Assembly: GCA_023249955.1 (NCBI GenBank)
Contig: JAHFBR010000044.1
Span: forward strand, 1-8,477
Direction of reading: 5' to 3'
DNA from: a bacterium
Lineage (GTDB): Bacteria > Babelota > Babeliae > Babelales > RVW-14
DNA length: 8,477 nt
A model generated the notes under the pieces. It was not told the DNA's origin. It saw only the letters and a program-made list of their open reading frames with translations, and did no database searches. The position numbers and the translations under genes are program-made. The first letter of the stretch is position 1. Every line of letters starts with the position of its first letter. This document shows, in pieces, positions 1 through 6,174 of the stretch.

Positions 1-280
1 GCACATTGATGAGTGCAAAGATCACAATCATGCTGCCGCTGAGCAACTCGCCAAGAAAAAATGAAAGCGCCGCGGCACCCACCAGCAAATAAAAGAAGGG
101 TGAGCCGATTTGTCGCACCAGGACGTGCCACCAGGTCACATCATGTTGTGCAAGACGGTTAAGACCAAATTTGTTTTGATTTTCGCGCACCTGTTCAGCT
201 GACAAACCGGTGCTGATTGAGATGCCAAATGAATCAAGAACCTCTTGCGATGAACTTGAGGTGTAGAATGAGTACTTCAT
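1..280 (-). CDS. Cation-transporting P-type ATPase, N-terminal part (runs off window)
   Basis: The frame is open from ATG at 278-280 to the window edge, giving about 93 residues without a stop. The visible part has the layout of the cation ATPase N-terminal domain of Ca2+/Mg2+-type P-type pumps: a short cytosolic segment containing GLSAEQVRENQNKFGLNRL (residues about 26-44), a basic/aromatic stretch before the membrane, a first hydrophobic helix around FFYLLVGAAALSFFLGE and the start of a second around MIVIFALINV. The phosphorylation motif DKTGT and the nucleotide-binding domain would lie outside the window, so ion specificity cannot be read. An AAGGGG six bases before the ATG is a plausible SD. 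The gene starts 28 bp after the uvrB stop on the same strand with no terminator between, so readthrough from uvrB is likely. The family call is fairly secure; the transported ion is unknown. Confidence 0.82.
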   Translation of the reverse strand, partial: MKYSFYTSSSSQEVLDSFGISISTGLSAEQVRENQNKFGLNRLAQHDVTWWHVLVRQIGSPFFYLLVGAAALSFFLGELLSGSMIVIFALINV

Positions 281-308
281 GATCAACCCCTTGTCCCTTT
301 CTCTCACG

Positions 309-2291
309 TTACTTTTTTTGAATCAGCTTCTGCAGCTCCAAAATTTTATCGCGTAACTGAATCGCCTTTTCAAAATCAAGCATCTCGGCAGCCACACGCA
401 TATCCTCTTCAAATTGTTCAATCATGGCAAGCGCTGCCTGCTGATCCTTAACTTTGATTGAAGCCGCTTTCTTGCCCGCTTTTGAAGCTTTTGCAATTTC
501 TTCTTGAAGTTTGGTGATGCTCTTGGTTACTTCGCGTTTGACTGAAAGTGGCGTGATGCCATGCTCTTCGTTATATTTTCGTTGCAGTTGGCGACGGCGA
601 TCGGTCTCCTCGATTGCTCGTTGCATTGATTGGGTAACCGAGTCGGCGTAAAAAATAACTTTGCTTTCGGTGTTACGCGCCGCACGACCAATGGTTTGAA
701 CCAACGAGCGCGTGTCGCGTAAAAAGCCTTCGATGTCAGCATCCAAAATTGCCACCAGGGCAACTTCAGGCAGATCAAGACCTTCACGCAACAAATTGAT
801 GCCCACCAAGCAGTCAAAGATGCCTAGGCGCAATTTATGCAGCAATTCAGTACGTTGCGGCGTCTTGATTTCGCTGTGCATGTAACAAACGCTTACTTTT
901 TGATTTTCAAGATATTGCGCTAAGTCTTCGGCAGCCTTTTTGGTCAGCACGGTTACCAGCGTTCTAAAACCTTTTTCTTTGGTCATTTTAATTTGTTCGA
1001 TGAGATGCTTAAGTTGCCCTTCACGCGGCACGATCTGAATGACCGGGTCAATAATGCCGGTCGGGCGCACGATCTGTTCAGCAACCTGATCTGAGTGCGA
1101 AAGCTCATACTCACCCGGTGTTGCAGAAACAAAAATGACATCGTTAAAATATTTTTCGATCTCTTCAAATTTTAAGGGGCGATTGTCGTAGGAAGCTTGG
1201 AGTCTAAAGCCATATTCGATCAACGACTTTTTACGCGCACGGTCGCCATTGTACATGCCACGCAATTGCGGTACGGCAATGTGCGATTCATCAAGAATCA
1301 GCAAAAAATCTTTATCAAAGAAGTCAAAGAGTGAGTAGGGCGCCTCGTCCGGCTTGCGGCCATCAAAGTAGCGCGAATAATTTTCAACACCGGAACAATA
1401 ACCGGTTTCGGTCAGCATTTCAAGGTCATGGTTAATGCGCGTCAGCAGTCGTTCTCTATACAGCGGATTTTGCATCTCCGGCACCTCTTTTTCAAGATCG
1501 GCACGAATTTGCGTAATGGCCGCATCACGCTTTTCTTGAGTGGTTACAAAATGCTTGGCGGGAAAGATGAGCGTGTTATCAAGCGTAGAAAGCACCTTGT
1601 GTTCACGCCTGTCGATCAACTCCAGGCTTTCGATCTCATCACCAAAAAGCTCAATGCGTAAATTATCACGCATGTACGGCAGGTTGATGGTAACCGCGCT
1701 GCCCTGCACCTTAAAGGTCCCAGGCGTGCTTTCCATATCGTTGCGCTTGTACTGGATAAAAATCAGTTTATCCAGCAGCTCTTTGCGCGTAATTTTTTGC
1801 CCCACTTTGAGCGAAAAGGTCAGCGCGCGATAATCGAATGGATTGCCCAGCGAATAGATGGCAGAAACCGAGGCAACCACAATCACATCGCGGCGATTGA
1901 TGATGGAGGCGGTTGCTTCAACCCGCAGGCGTTCAATTTCGGTATTAACTTTGGTCTCTTTAGGCACGTAGATATCCTGTGCAGGCAGGTATGACTCCGG
2001 TTGATAGTAGTCGTAGTAGCTGACGAAGTAGCAGACCTTGTTTTCAGGGAAAAAAAGACTGAACTCTTCGTACAGCTGGGCCGCTAACGTCTTGTTGGGC
2101 GACATGATCAGTACCGGCTTGTTTTGTTTGGCTATAACGTTGGCCAGGGTAAAGGTTTTGCCTGACCCGGTCACCCCCAAAAGCGTTGACTTGCAGGGCC
2201 TCTTTTTATTGAGTTCCTGGATGGCTTTTGGCTGATCCCCAGCAGGTTTGAACGGATATGAAAGCTTAAAGGCGTTATTTTTAGTACTCAT
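309..2291 (-). CDS. uvrB: UvrABC excision nuclease subunit B (UvrB)
   Basis: This is the damage-verifying helicase-like subunit of bacterial nucleotide excision repair. UvrA loads it on DNA, it inserts a beta-hairpin between the strands and then recruits UvrC for incision. The 660 residues are close to the usual 660-675. Visible in order: Walker A GVTGSGKT (39-46); the beta-hairpin region with YYDYYQPESY; SVSAIYSLG; the DEAD-like box ILDESH followed by GMYNGDRARK and EYGFRL; the C-terminal helicase motifs NLLREGLDLPE, LDADIEGFLR and QTIGRAARN; and a C-terminal UVR domain ending near FEKAIQLRDKILELQKL, which contacts UvrC. DADIEGFLRDTRSL departs slightly from the common DADKEGFLR. No SD is evident before the ATG. 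A TATAAT lies 52-57 bases upstream of the start codon and overlaps the stop of the preceding gene, so uvrB could have its own promoter or be read from that gene. All key motifs are intact. Confidence 0.98.
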   Translation of the reverse strand: MSTKNNAFKLSYPFKPAGDQPKAIQELNKKRPCKSTLLGVTGSGKTFTLANVIAKQNKPVLIMSPNKTLAAQLYEEFSLFFPENKVCYFVSYYDYYQPESYLPAQDIYVPKETKVNTEIERLRVEATASIINRRDVIVVASVSAIYSLGNPFDYRALTFSLKVGQKITRKELLDKLIFIQYKRNDMESTPGTFKVQGSAVTINLPYMRDNLRIELFGDEIESLELIDRREHKVLSTLDNTLIFPAKHFVTTQEKRDAAITQIRADLEKEVPEMQNPLYRERLLTRINHDLEMLTETGYCSGVENYSRYFDGRKPDEAPYSLFDFFDKDFLLILDESHIAVPQLRGMYNGDRARKKSLIEYGFRLQASYDNRPLKFEEIEKYFNDVIFVSATPGEYELSHSDQVAEQIVRPTGIIDPVIQIVPREGQLKHLIEQIKMTKEKGFRTLVTVLTKKAAEDLAQYLENQKVSVCYMHSEIKTPQRTELLHKLRLGIFDCLVGINLLREGLDLPEVALVAILDADIEGFLRDTRSLVQTIGRAARNTESKVIFYADSVTQSMQRAIEETDRRRQLQRKYNEEHGITPLSVKREVTKSITKLQEEIAKASKAGKKAASIKVKDQQAALAMIEQFEEDMRVAAEMLDFEKAIQLRDKILELQKLIQKK

Positions 2292-2342
2292 AGGTCTATG
2301 ATACCACTAAAAATGACGGCTGTCTGCGTTCAGAGAATAATG

Positions 2343-2348
2343 ATTATA
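2343..2348 (-). promoter_or_regulatory. Possible -10 box for uvrB
   Basis: Read on the minus strand, these bases are a consensus TATAAT, about 52 bases before the uvrB ATG. The box overlaps the TAA stop of the upstream gene. There is no convincing TTGACA-like -35 at 16-18 bp (AAGTTT at 17 bp), nor a TG extension. The hexamer alone can occur by chance in A/T-rich spacers, so the call is tentative. Confidence 0.3.
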
Positions 2349-3117
2349 GTTTTCCTTGAAACGAAAAACTTGAAACACGCCAGACTCTTTTTCTTTCCGG
2401 GCTACCTAAGACGATTATCTTATTTTTTCTCGGTTTAATGTTCTCTTGCAACCAAACAAGAAGCGGACTCTCCTTAGTAAACCCAGCCAGCGCAAGAGCT
2501 CTGATTGTAGCATCCACCACAACAGGCGATAGCGCAGAGCAACACGCCAAAACGCCGCCTCTCCAGTCTGCTTGATTTTTTTTGCTATGATACGTTTGAT
2601 TCAGACATGCTAACACATCTAAACCGTTTGCTTGTGGATCCTCGTCAAAACCAATTAAACACGCAAGCACAGCAAAAAATCTCAGCCAGGCCACGTCGTC
2701 AAAAAAAGCGACCCAACACACAACCTCATTCCCATACGCATTGACATGCATACCTTGCCCAGTAGCAACATTAAGCCAATAAACAAACTCGGCACAACTT
2801 CCTGCAAGATCATAGTGATTAATCAGGTGCTGCCTTGTTGCGTCTGTATCACCGGGACGCAATCCAAGACTTCCTAGCTTGGCATTGCACTGTTCACGTA
2901 ACGCCATAAGACGTCTTATGGCATCTTCTGTCGACATCTCAAGCAATCTATCATCAATTTCAAATTCATCGCTATCACCTTCTCCGCTTGCTTCTATGTT
3001 CATCAAGTCGGAGTCTGAACCCTGAGAACTCGCTAGCTCGTCAGAACCATGCATGCCAAAACCATGCGTTGGCAAAAATCCTATCCCCAAAAAAATCACA
3101 ACTAAAAGCAGATTCAT
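2344..3117 (-). CDS. Unrecognised exported protein, acidic N-terminal region, possible ankyrin-like segments
   Basis: I do not recognise a family over the full 257 residues. The first ~20 residues (MNLLLVVIFLGIGFLPTHGF) look like a secretion signal, though the n-region lacks a Lys/Arg. Residues about 25-66 form a Ser/Asp/Glu-rich, probably disordered linker. The rest looks helical and unusually Cys-rich for an exported protein (Cys 77, 108, 134, 153, 171, 192, 193). Around 121-223 the pattern GMHVNAYGNEVVCWVAFFDD, then about 35 residues later DPQANGLDVLACL, resembles degenerate ankyrin repeats (x-VNAxGxT-xLxxA); this is inference. The C-terminus is basic (KPRKNK, PERKRVWR). A good promoter lies 70-97 bases upstream; the SD is weak. 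The gene is followed after 52 bp by uvrB. A real gene is supported by its length, signal peptide and promoter, but its function is unknown; it may act in the envelope or outside the cell. Confidence 0.72.
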   Translation of the reverse strand: MNLLLVVIFLGIGFLPTHGFGMHGSDELASSQGSDSDLMNIEASGEGDSDEFEIDDRLLEMSTEDAIRRLMALREQCNAKLGSLGLRPGDTDATRQHLINHYDLAGSCAEFVYWLNVATGQGMHVNAYGNEVVCWVAFFDDVAWLRFFAVLACLIGFDEDPQANGLDVLACLNQTYHSKKNQADWRGGVLACCSALSPVVVDATIRALALAGFTKESPLLVWLQENIKPRKNKIIVLGSPERKRVWRVSSFSFQGKL

Positions 3118-3186
3118 GTTTACACCATCATCGAAAATTTTGTACCAACAAAAATGGAATTCTTGAACAACCTCAAGCGGACTAAC

Positions 3187-3214
3187 ATTGTAGGTAAAGA
3201 GCGCTAAAAGTCAA
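3187..3214 (-). promoter_or_regulatory. Sigma-70-type promoter for the exported-protein gene
   Basis: On the minus strand this reads TTGACT (3209-3214), a 16-bp spacer, then TACAAT (3187-3192). Each box differs from consensus by one base. The predicted transcript start near 3180 leaves a leader of about 63 nt before the ATG at 3117. The -35 box abuts the U-tract of the tRNA terminator just upstream, a compact back-to-back arrangement that isolates this unit from the tRNA transcript. A small inverted repeat CTTGA-N6-TCAAG (3162-3177) follows the start point. Confidence 0.72.
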
Positions 3215-3215
3215 T

Positions 3216-3245
3216 AAAAAAAGCGCCGTTTTGACGGCGCTTTTT
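3216..3245 (-). terminator. Intrinsic terminator downstream of tRNA-Asp (works on either strand)
   Basis: A perfect 7-bp G/C-rich stem, GCGCCGT (3223-3229) with ACGGCGC (3234-3240), closes a 4-base loop. It is flanked by seven A on the left and five T on the right, so both strands give a hairpin followed by a U-run. Given that all genes lie on the minus strand, its job is to end the tRNA-Asp transcript, about 135 bases past the tRNA 3' end, before the next promoter. Confidence 0.88.
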
Positions 3246-3292
3246 GATGTTCAAGACGAGAAGAAATTGGTTGAGAGAAGTGTGGCTTGCCC

Positions 3293-3325
3293 GTCCGCCG
3301 TCGCTCTAATGAGCTATGGCGGGAC
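3293..3325. repeat. Imperfect intergenic palindrome, copy 2
   Basis: GCC (3297-3299), a 3-base mismatch, GCTC (3303-3306), loop TAAT, GAGC (3311-3314), a 3-base mismatch, then GGC (3318-3320), extended outward by GTCC/GGGAC with one bulged base. The same plan (GCC, 3-base internal loop, GCTC, short loop, GAGC, 3-base internal loop, GGC) recurs in the palindrome at 3351-3381, so the two look like members of one short repeat family. There is no U-run, so it is not a terminator. It is not coding as far as I can tell. Confidence 0.6.
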
Positions 3326-3350
3326 AGCCTGCGCTATTAAACTGGTTTAC

Positions 3351-3381
3351 CCAGCCGTAGCTCCCCAGGAGCGTAGGCTGG
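3351..3381. repeat. Imperfect intergenic palindrome, copy 1, overlapping the tRNA 3' end
   Basis: CCAGCC (3351-3356) pairs with GGCTGG (3376-3381), GCTCC (3360-3364) pairs with GGAGC (3368-3372), with GTA facing GTA between the two stems and a 3-base loop. The last three bases are the complement of the tRNA CCA end, so the element starts exactly where the tRNA stops. The arm order matches the palindrome at 3293-3325. It lies inside the tRNA primary transcript and could affect 3' trailer processing, or simply be an inserted repeat. Confidence 0.65.
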
Positions 3382-3455
3382 CGGGGCTGATGGGGCTCGA
3401 ACCCACGACCTTCCGCGTGACAGGCGGACGCTCTAACCAACTGAGCTACAGCCCC
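3379..3455 (-). tRNA. tRNA-Asp (anticodon GTC)
   Basis: The 77 nt fold into a standard cloverleaf on the minus strand: acceptor GGGGCTG/CAGCCCC with discriminator G and encoded CCA; D-arm GCTC/GAGC with loop AGTTGGTTA; anticodon stem TCCGC/GCGGA around loop CTGTCAC, giving anticodon GTC for Asp codons GAC/GAT; a 5-base variable loop AGGTC; and T-arm GTGGG/CCCAT around TTCGAGC. Discriminator G and anticodon GTC are standard identity elements for aspartyl-tRNA. It lies 77 bp after the transketolase stop. I found no clear promoter of its own, so it may be read through from the NUDIX-transketolase operon; a terminator follows at 3216-3245. Confidence 0.97.
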
Positions 3456-3467
3456 CCAAGTTGGGGG
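3453..3467. repeat. G/C-rich inverted repeat spanning the tRNA-Asp 5' end
   Basis: CCCCCAAGTTGGGGG is a perfect inverted repeat. In the transcript the C-run lies in the 5' leader, and the G-run covers two leader bases plus the first three bases of the acceptor stem. It could pair in competition with the mature acceptor stem before RNase P cleavage. No U-run follows, so it is not a terminator. Confidence 0.5.
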
Positions 3468-3532
3468 AATAGAGAAAGAAATTCAATATTCCATTACATT
3501 TTGCCAAAGACAGCGATTTTTGCAAGGAGAAT

Positions 3533-5425
3533 TTACGATTTTACAGTAAGCACCGCTTTAATAATACTGGCTGCATCGATCTCTTCGTAGGCCATCAGCG
3601 CTTCCGGAGAGCCGGAGCGTGGTAGTTTGGTCACTGCAAGAGATTTGATGGTCACCCCACTGTTACGCAAGGCACTGGCAACCGCCTCACCCAAACCACC
3701 CTGAGGATAGTGGTCTTCGACCGTGATAATGGTCTTGTTGGACGTTGCGGCCACTTTCAACAATGTTTGAGTATCCAACGGCTTGATAGAGTACAGGTCA
3801 ATAACGGCAACCTTGACACCTTGGGCCATGAGTTTGTCATACGCCGCAAGTGCTTCGTGCACGGTAATGCCGGCCGCCACAATGCAGGCCTTGTCATTGA
3901 CCGAAGAGCGCAAAACCTTACTGCCACCAATCGTAAATATTTCGTTAGAGTCGTACAAAACAGGAGTGTCAGAACGGGTCGATTTCATGTATGAAACACC
4001 GTCGTTATAGCCCGCCATCTGTTCAACCAGCTTATACGCACTGACCCCATCGCTTGGCCACAGGACTACCGATTCAGGAGTGGCTCGCATCATGCTGACA
4101 TCTTCCAGGCCCATCTGTGACGGGCCGTCTTGCCCGATGGAAACGCCGCTGTGAGAACCGCACAGACGCAGCGGAACACGGCCAATACCAGCCATACGGA
4201 TTTGATCGTAAGCACGGCTAAAAAAGCAGGCAAATGTTGATGCAAACGGAATCTTGCCACGCAACGCAAGACCGCTGGCAACACTGACCATATTTTGCTC
4301 TGCAATAAAGCACTGAATAAAACGATCTGGGGACTGTTTTTCAAAGAACTCGGTGAAGGTCGAGTTCTTAACATCACCGTCAAGCGCAAACACTGTATCA
4401 CACTGGGTGCCGAGCGTTGCCAGGGCATGACCGAACGCCTTGCGTGTGGAGATCTTTTTGCCTTTTGCAAAGTCAGCAGCATGAGCATCTTTAGAAATAT
4501 CCAAACGCAGGGCGGTCTCAGAACAGGATGATTTTGGCGTCATCGCAGCAGGCATATTTTTTGGCACCGAACTCTCATGAGCTTGAACGTTAAAACGTGC
4601 GCGCAGCTGTTCGATCAGAGCCGGCAACTCGTCGGCCTTGAAGGGCTTGCCATGAAACCCGTTTTTATTTTCAATATCTTTTAAGCCGTAGCCTTTGAAT
4701 GTTTTTGCAACAATCATGCATGGTTGATTTTTAACTTTTGCCGCTGCATCAAACGCTAGCACAATCTCGGCAGTATTGTGGCCATCAATCACGATGGTCT
4801 TCCAGCCGAACGCTTCAAATTTTTGGACGTATCGTTCGATATGATGATTATCCAGCGATTCATCAGATTGGCCAAAACGGTTGCAATCAATGATACCAAC
4901 CAGGTTATCCACTTTGTAATGAGCCGCAAGCTCTGCAGCCTCCCACACCGAACCTTCAGCACTTTCAGCATCACCAATCAAAACGTAGGTGCGATATGAA
5001 AGACCTTCGTAGCGCGCGTTCAGCGCCATGCCCAAACCAACGCCCAAGCCTTGGCCCAAAGATCCTGTCGCTGCTTCGTTGTACCCGAGACGTGGCGTGG
5101 GGTGCCCTTCAAATTCTGAATTGATATCACGATAGCTCAGCAGTTGCTGCTCGGTGATAACGCCACGTTGATGCAACGCTGCATACAATACCGGCACAGC
5201 ATGGCCTTTTGAAAGAATAAAGCGATCGTTGTTGGGAAATTTTGGATTTGCATAATCGTAGCGCAAAACATGAAAGAACAGCGTGGCAACGATATCAGCA
5301 GCCGAAAGACATGACGTCGGATGGCCTGAGCCTGCTTGAGTAGTGGCACGCAGTGAATCAATACGAATTTCTAGCGCTTTGTGGGCAAGTAATGCAATGG
5401 ATGCTTCAGACGTTGTCTGCTTCAC
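3533..5425 (-). CDS. tkt: Transketolase, full length, animal-like subtype
   Basis: A thiamine-diphosphate enzyme moving two-carbon ketol units between sugar phosphates in the non-oxidative pentose phosphate pathway. I place the start at GTG (5423-5425) because AAGGAG lies 5 bases before it; an in-frame ATG at 5461 has no SD and would add 12 residues. The protein is then 630 aa, close to animal-type enzymes (about 620) and shorter than E. coli-type (about 660). In numbering from the ATG: AGSGHPTS with His47, SKGHAVP with His87, EGHP with His120, the ThDP/Mg motif GDAESAEGSVWEA (Asp164) with IDCN (Asn194), His270 (GFHGKP), catalytic Glu388 (IAEQN), GSHSG (His437) and GQDGPSQ, then a C-terminal domain with TVEDHYPQGGLGEA. 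GDA replaces the usual GDG. Phrases such as LDGDVKNSTF, FIAEQNMVS and LCGSHSGVSIGQDGPSQM closely match vertebrate transketolase. It overlaps the NUDIX gene by 20 bp and is probably translated from the same mRNA. Confidence 0.95.
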   Translation of the reverse strand: MKQTTSEASIALLAHKALEIRIDSLRATTQAGSGHPTSCLSAADIVATLFFHVLRYDYANPKFPNNDRFILSKGHAVPVLYAALHQRGVITEQQLLSYRDINSEFEGHPTPRLGYNEAATGSLGQGLGVGLGMALNARYEGLSYRTYVLIGDAESAEGSVWEAAELAAHYKVDNLVGIIDCNRFGQSDESLDNHHIERYVQKFEAFGWKTIVIDGHNTAEIVLAFDAAAKVKNQPCMIVAKTFKGYGLKDIENKNGFHGKPFKADELPALIEQLRARFNVQAHESSVPKNMPAAMTPKSSCSETALRLDISKDAHAADFAKGKKISTRKAFGHALATLGTQCDTVFALDGDVKNSTFTEFFEKQSPDRFIQCFIAEQNMVSVASGLALRGKIPFASTFACFFSRAYDQIRMAGIGRVPLRLCGSHSGVSIGQDGPSQMGLEDVSMMRATPESVVLWPSDGVSAYKLVEQMAGYNDGVSYMKSTRSDTPVLYDSNEIFTIGGSKVLRSSVNDKACIVAAGITVHEALAAYDKLMAQGVKVAVIDLYSIKPLDTQTLLKVAATSNKTIITVEDHYPQGGLGEAVASALRNSGVTIKSLAVTKLPRSGSPEALMAYEEIDAASIIKAVLTVKS

Positions 5426-6050
5426 GGGAACTCCTTGAAATCGAATGGGCGGCTTGAACATTTTTTCGCGTCAGCAAGAAATTATAAACCAATTGGCTCC
5501 ATGTTTCCATGGCATCATACAATGAGGCCATTTCGTCAAGGCTGATAAGACGGCCTTCTTTGTGCTCGCTTTTGATGGCGATCTGTGATGAATCGCCTTC
5601 AAGCAAATACACAAAACCAATGTGTACCTGGCCCACCATGTTTGAATCATCGTTAATCAAACCCAACGGCTCAACGCGCAACGAACCGGTGTATTCAACC
5701 TCTTCGTTAAATTCGCGTTCTGCCCACAGCTCCAGCGATTTGTCGGTGATGTCTTCTTGCCTAATGTGGCCGCCAATACCGAGCGAGCATTTATCTTTGA
5801 GGCGGACTTCGCTCGCATCACTGCGACGACGCATCATAAAAAATTGATCATCGTGACAAAACACGAGATACGGAATGATCTGTTTGTAGCGCGGGTCATC
5901 CTCCATGGCAGAGCGCCATAAAAACTGTTGATGCTGAACAATACATTGTTCGTAAAAATCAAAGTTTTGCACGGGAATAAATCCCTGAAAAGGTTTTCCA
6001 GCAAAAAGAGCTTCGCGCTCAACCACTAAAATTTTTTCATCGACTTTCAT
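5406..6050 (-). CDS. NUDIX hydrolase, long-box predicted phosphoesterase type
   Basis: A 214-residue protein of the NUDIX superfamily, which hydrolyses nucleoside diphosphates linked to another moiety using Mg2+ held by glutamates. The NUDIX box runs from about residue 93 to 120: GGHIRQED, a stretch longer than the canonical Gx5Ex7, then REFNEEVEY, keeping Arg112, Glu113, Glu116 and Glu117 but with Glu119 where the usual Gly sits. GIGGHI followed by a longer helix and an N-terminal extension (residues 1-57, IIPYLVF beginning the core at 58) recall the group annotated as predicted NUDIX phosphoesterase (COG4112-like); the substrate is unknown. An AAGGA five bases before the ATG and an extended -10 about 38 bases upstream support this start. 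It is the first gene of a two-gene operon with transketolase, whose start lies inside its 3' end; a metabolic link to sugar phosphates is possible but not shown. Confidence 0.88.
   Translation of the reverse strand: MKVDEKILVVEREALFAGKPFQGFIPVQNFDFYEQCIVQHQQFLWRSAMEDDPRYKQIIPYLVFCHDDQFFMMRRRSDASEVRLKDKCSLGIGGHIRQEDITDKSLELWAEREFNEEVEYTGSLRVEPLGLINDDSNMVGQVHIGFVYLLEGDSSQIAIKSEHKEGRLISLDEMASLYDAMETWSQLVYNFLLTRKNVQAAHSISRSSREADNV
5431..5436 (-). promoter_or_regulatory. Shine-Dalgarno site deciding the transketolase start
   Basis: On the minus strand this is AAGGAG, a perfect SD core, 5 bases before GTG at 5423-5425. It lies inside the NUDIX coding region. The upstream in-frame ATG at 5459-5461 is preceded by an A-run and no SD, so translation most likely begins at the GTG. 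Confidence 0.75.
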
Positions 6051-6087
6051 AGGGTTCCTTGCAATGCGAATCGAATAAAGTTTCTGA

Positions 6088-6096
6088 AGTATATCA
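6088..6096 (-). promoter_or_regulatory. Extended -10 promoter for the NUDIX-transketolase operon
   Basis: The minus strand reads TGATATACT, a TGn extension followed by a one-mismatch TATAAT. The -35 region (GTGCTT at 16 bp) is poor, as is common with extended -10 promoters. The start point would fall near 6081, leaving a leader of about 31 nt with the SD of the NUDIX gene. It lies between the protease terminator and the first gene, where a promoter is needed. Confidence 0.5.
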
Positions 6097-6117
6097 CACC
6101 AGAAATCTGAAGCACCT

Positions 6118-6160
6118 AAAAAAGAGGGTAGGCAAACACCTACCCCCTCAAGTTTTTTTT
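6118..6160 (-). terminator. Terminator of the downstream C11 protease gene (copy A)
   Basis: GAGGGTAGG (6124-6132) pairs with CCTACCCCCTC (6139-6149) with two C bulged, over the loop CAAACA. Read on the minus strand, the hairpin is followed by six U; on the plus strand by eight T after AAG. It lies 15 bases past the protease TAG stop and shares the GAGGGTAGG arm with the terminator of the other protease copy. Confidence 0.8.
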
Positions 6161-6174
6161 ACAATGTAGGCGGT

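Noticed and set aside
1428..2235. Several plus-strand reading frames of 65-97 codons opposite uvrB
   Set aside because: They are antisense shadows of a highly conserved gene, with no SD, promoter or recognisable product.
3162..3177. CTTGA-N6-TCAAG inverted repeat just after the 3180 transcript start, as an operator
   Set aside because: Arms of only five bases in A/T-rich sequence are expected by chance; there is no second copy or regulator gene nearby.
3293..3381. Second tRNA gene or CRISPR-like repeats downstream of tRNA-Asp
   Set aside because: No acceptor or T-arm can be built, and there are only two dissimilar palindromes with no regular spacer.
3456..3532. Dedicated promoter for tRNA-Asp
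   Set aside because: TTGCAA and TTGGCA occur on the minus strand, but no acceptable -10 lies 16-18 bp from either.
3231..3590. Plus-strand reading frame of about 119 codons
   Set aside because: It runs antisense through the tRNA-Asp gene, the palindromes and the transketolase 3' end; no SD or family resemblance.
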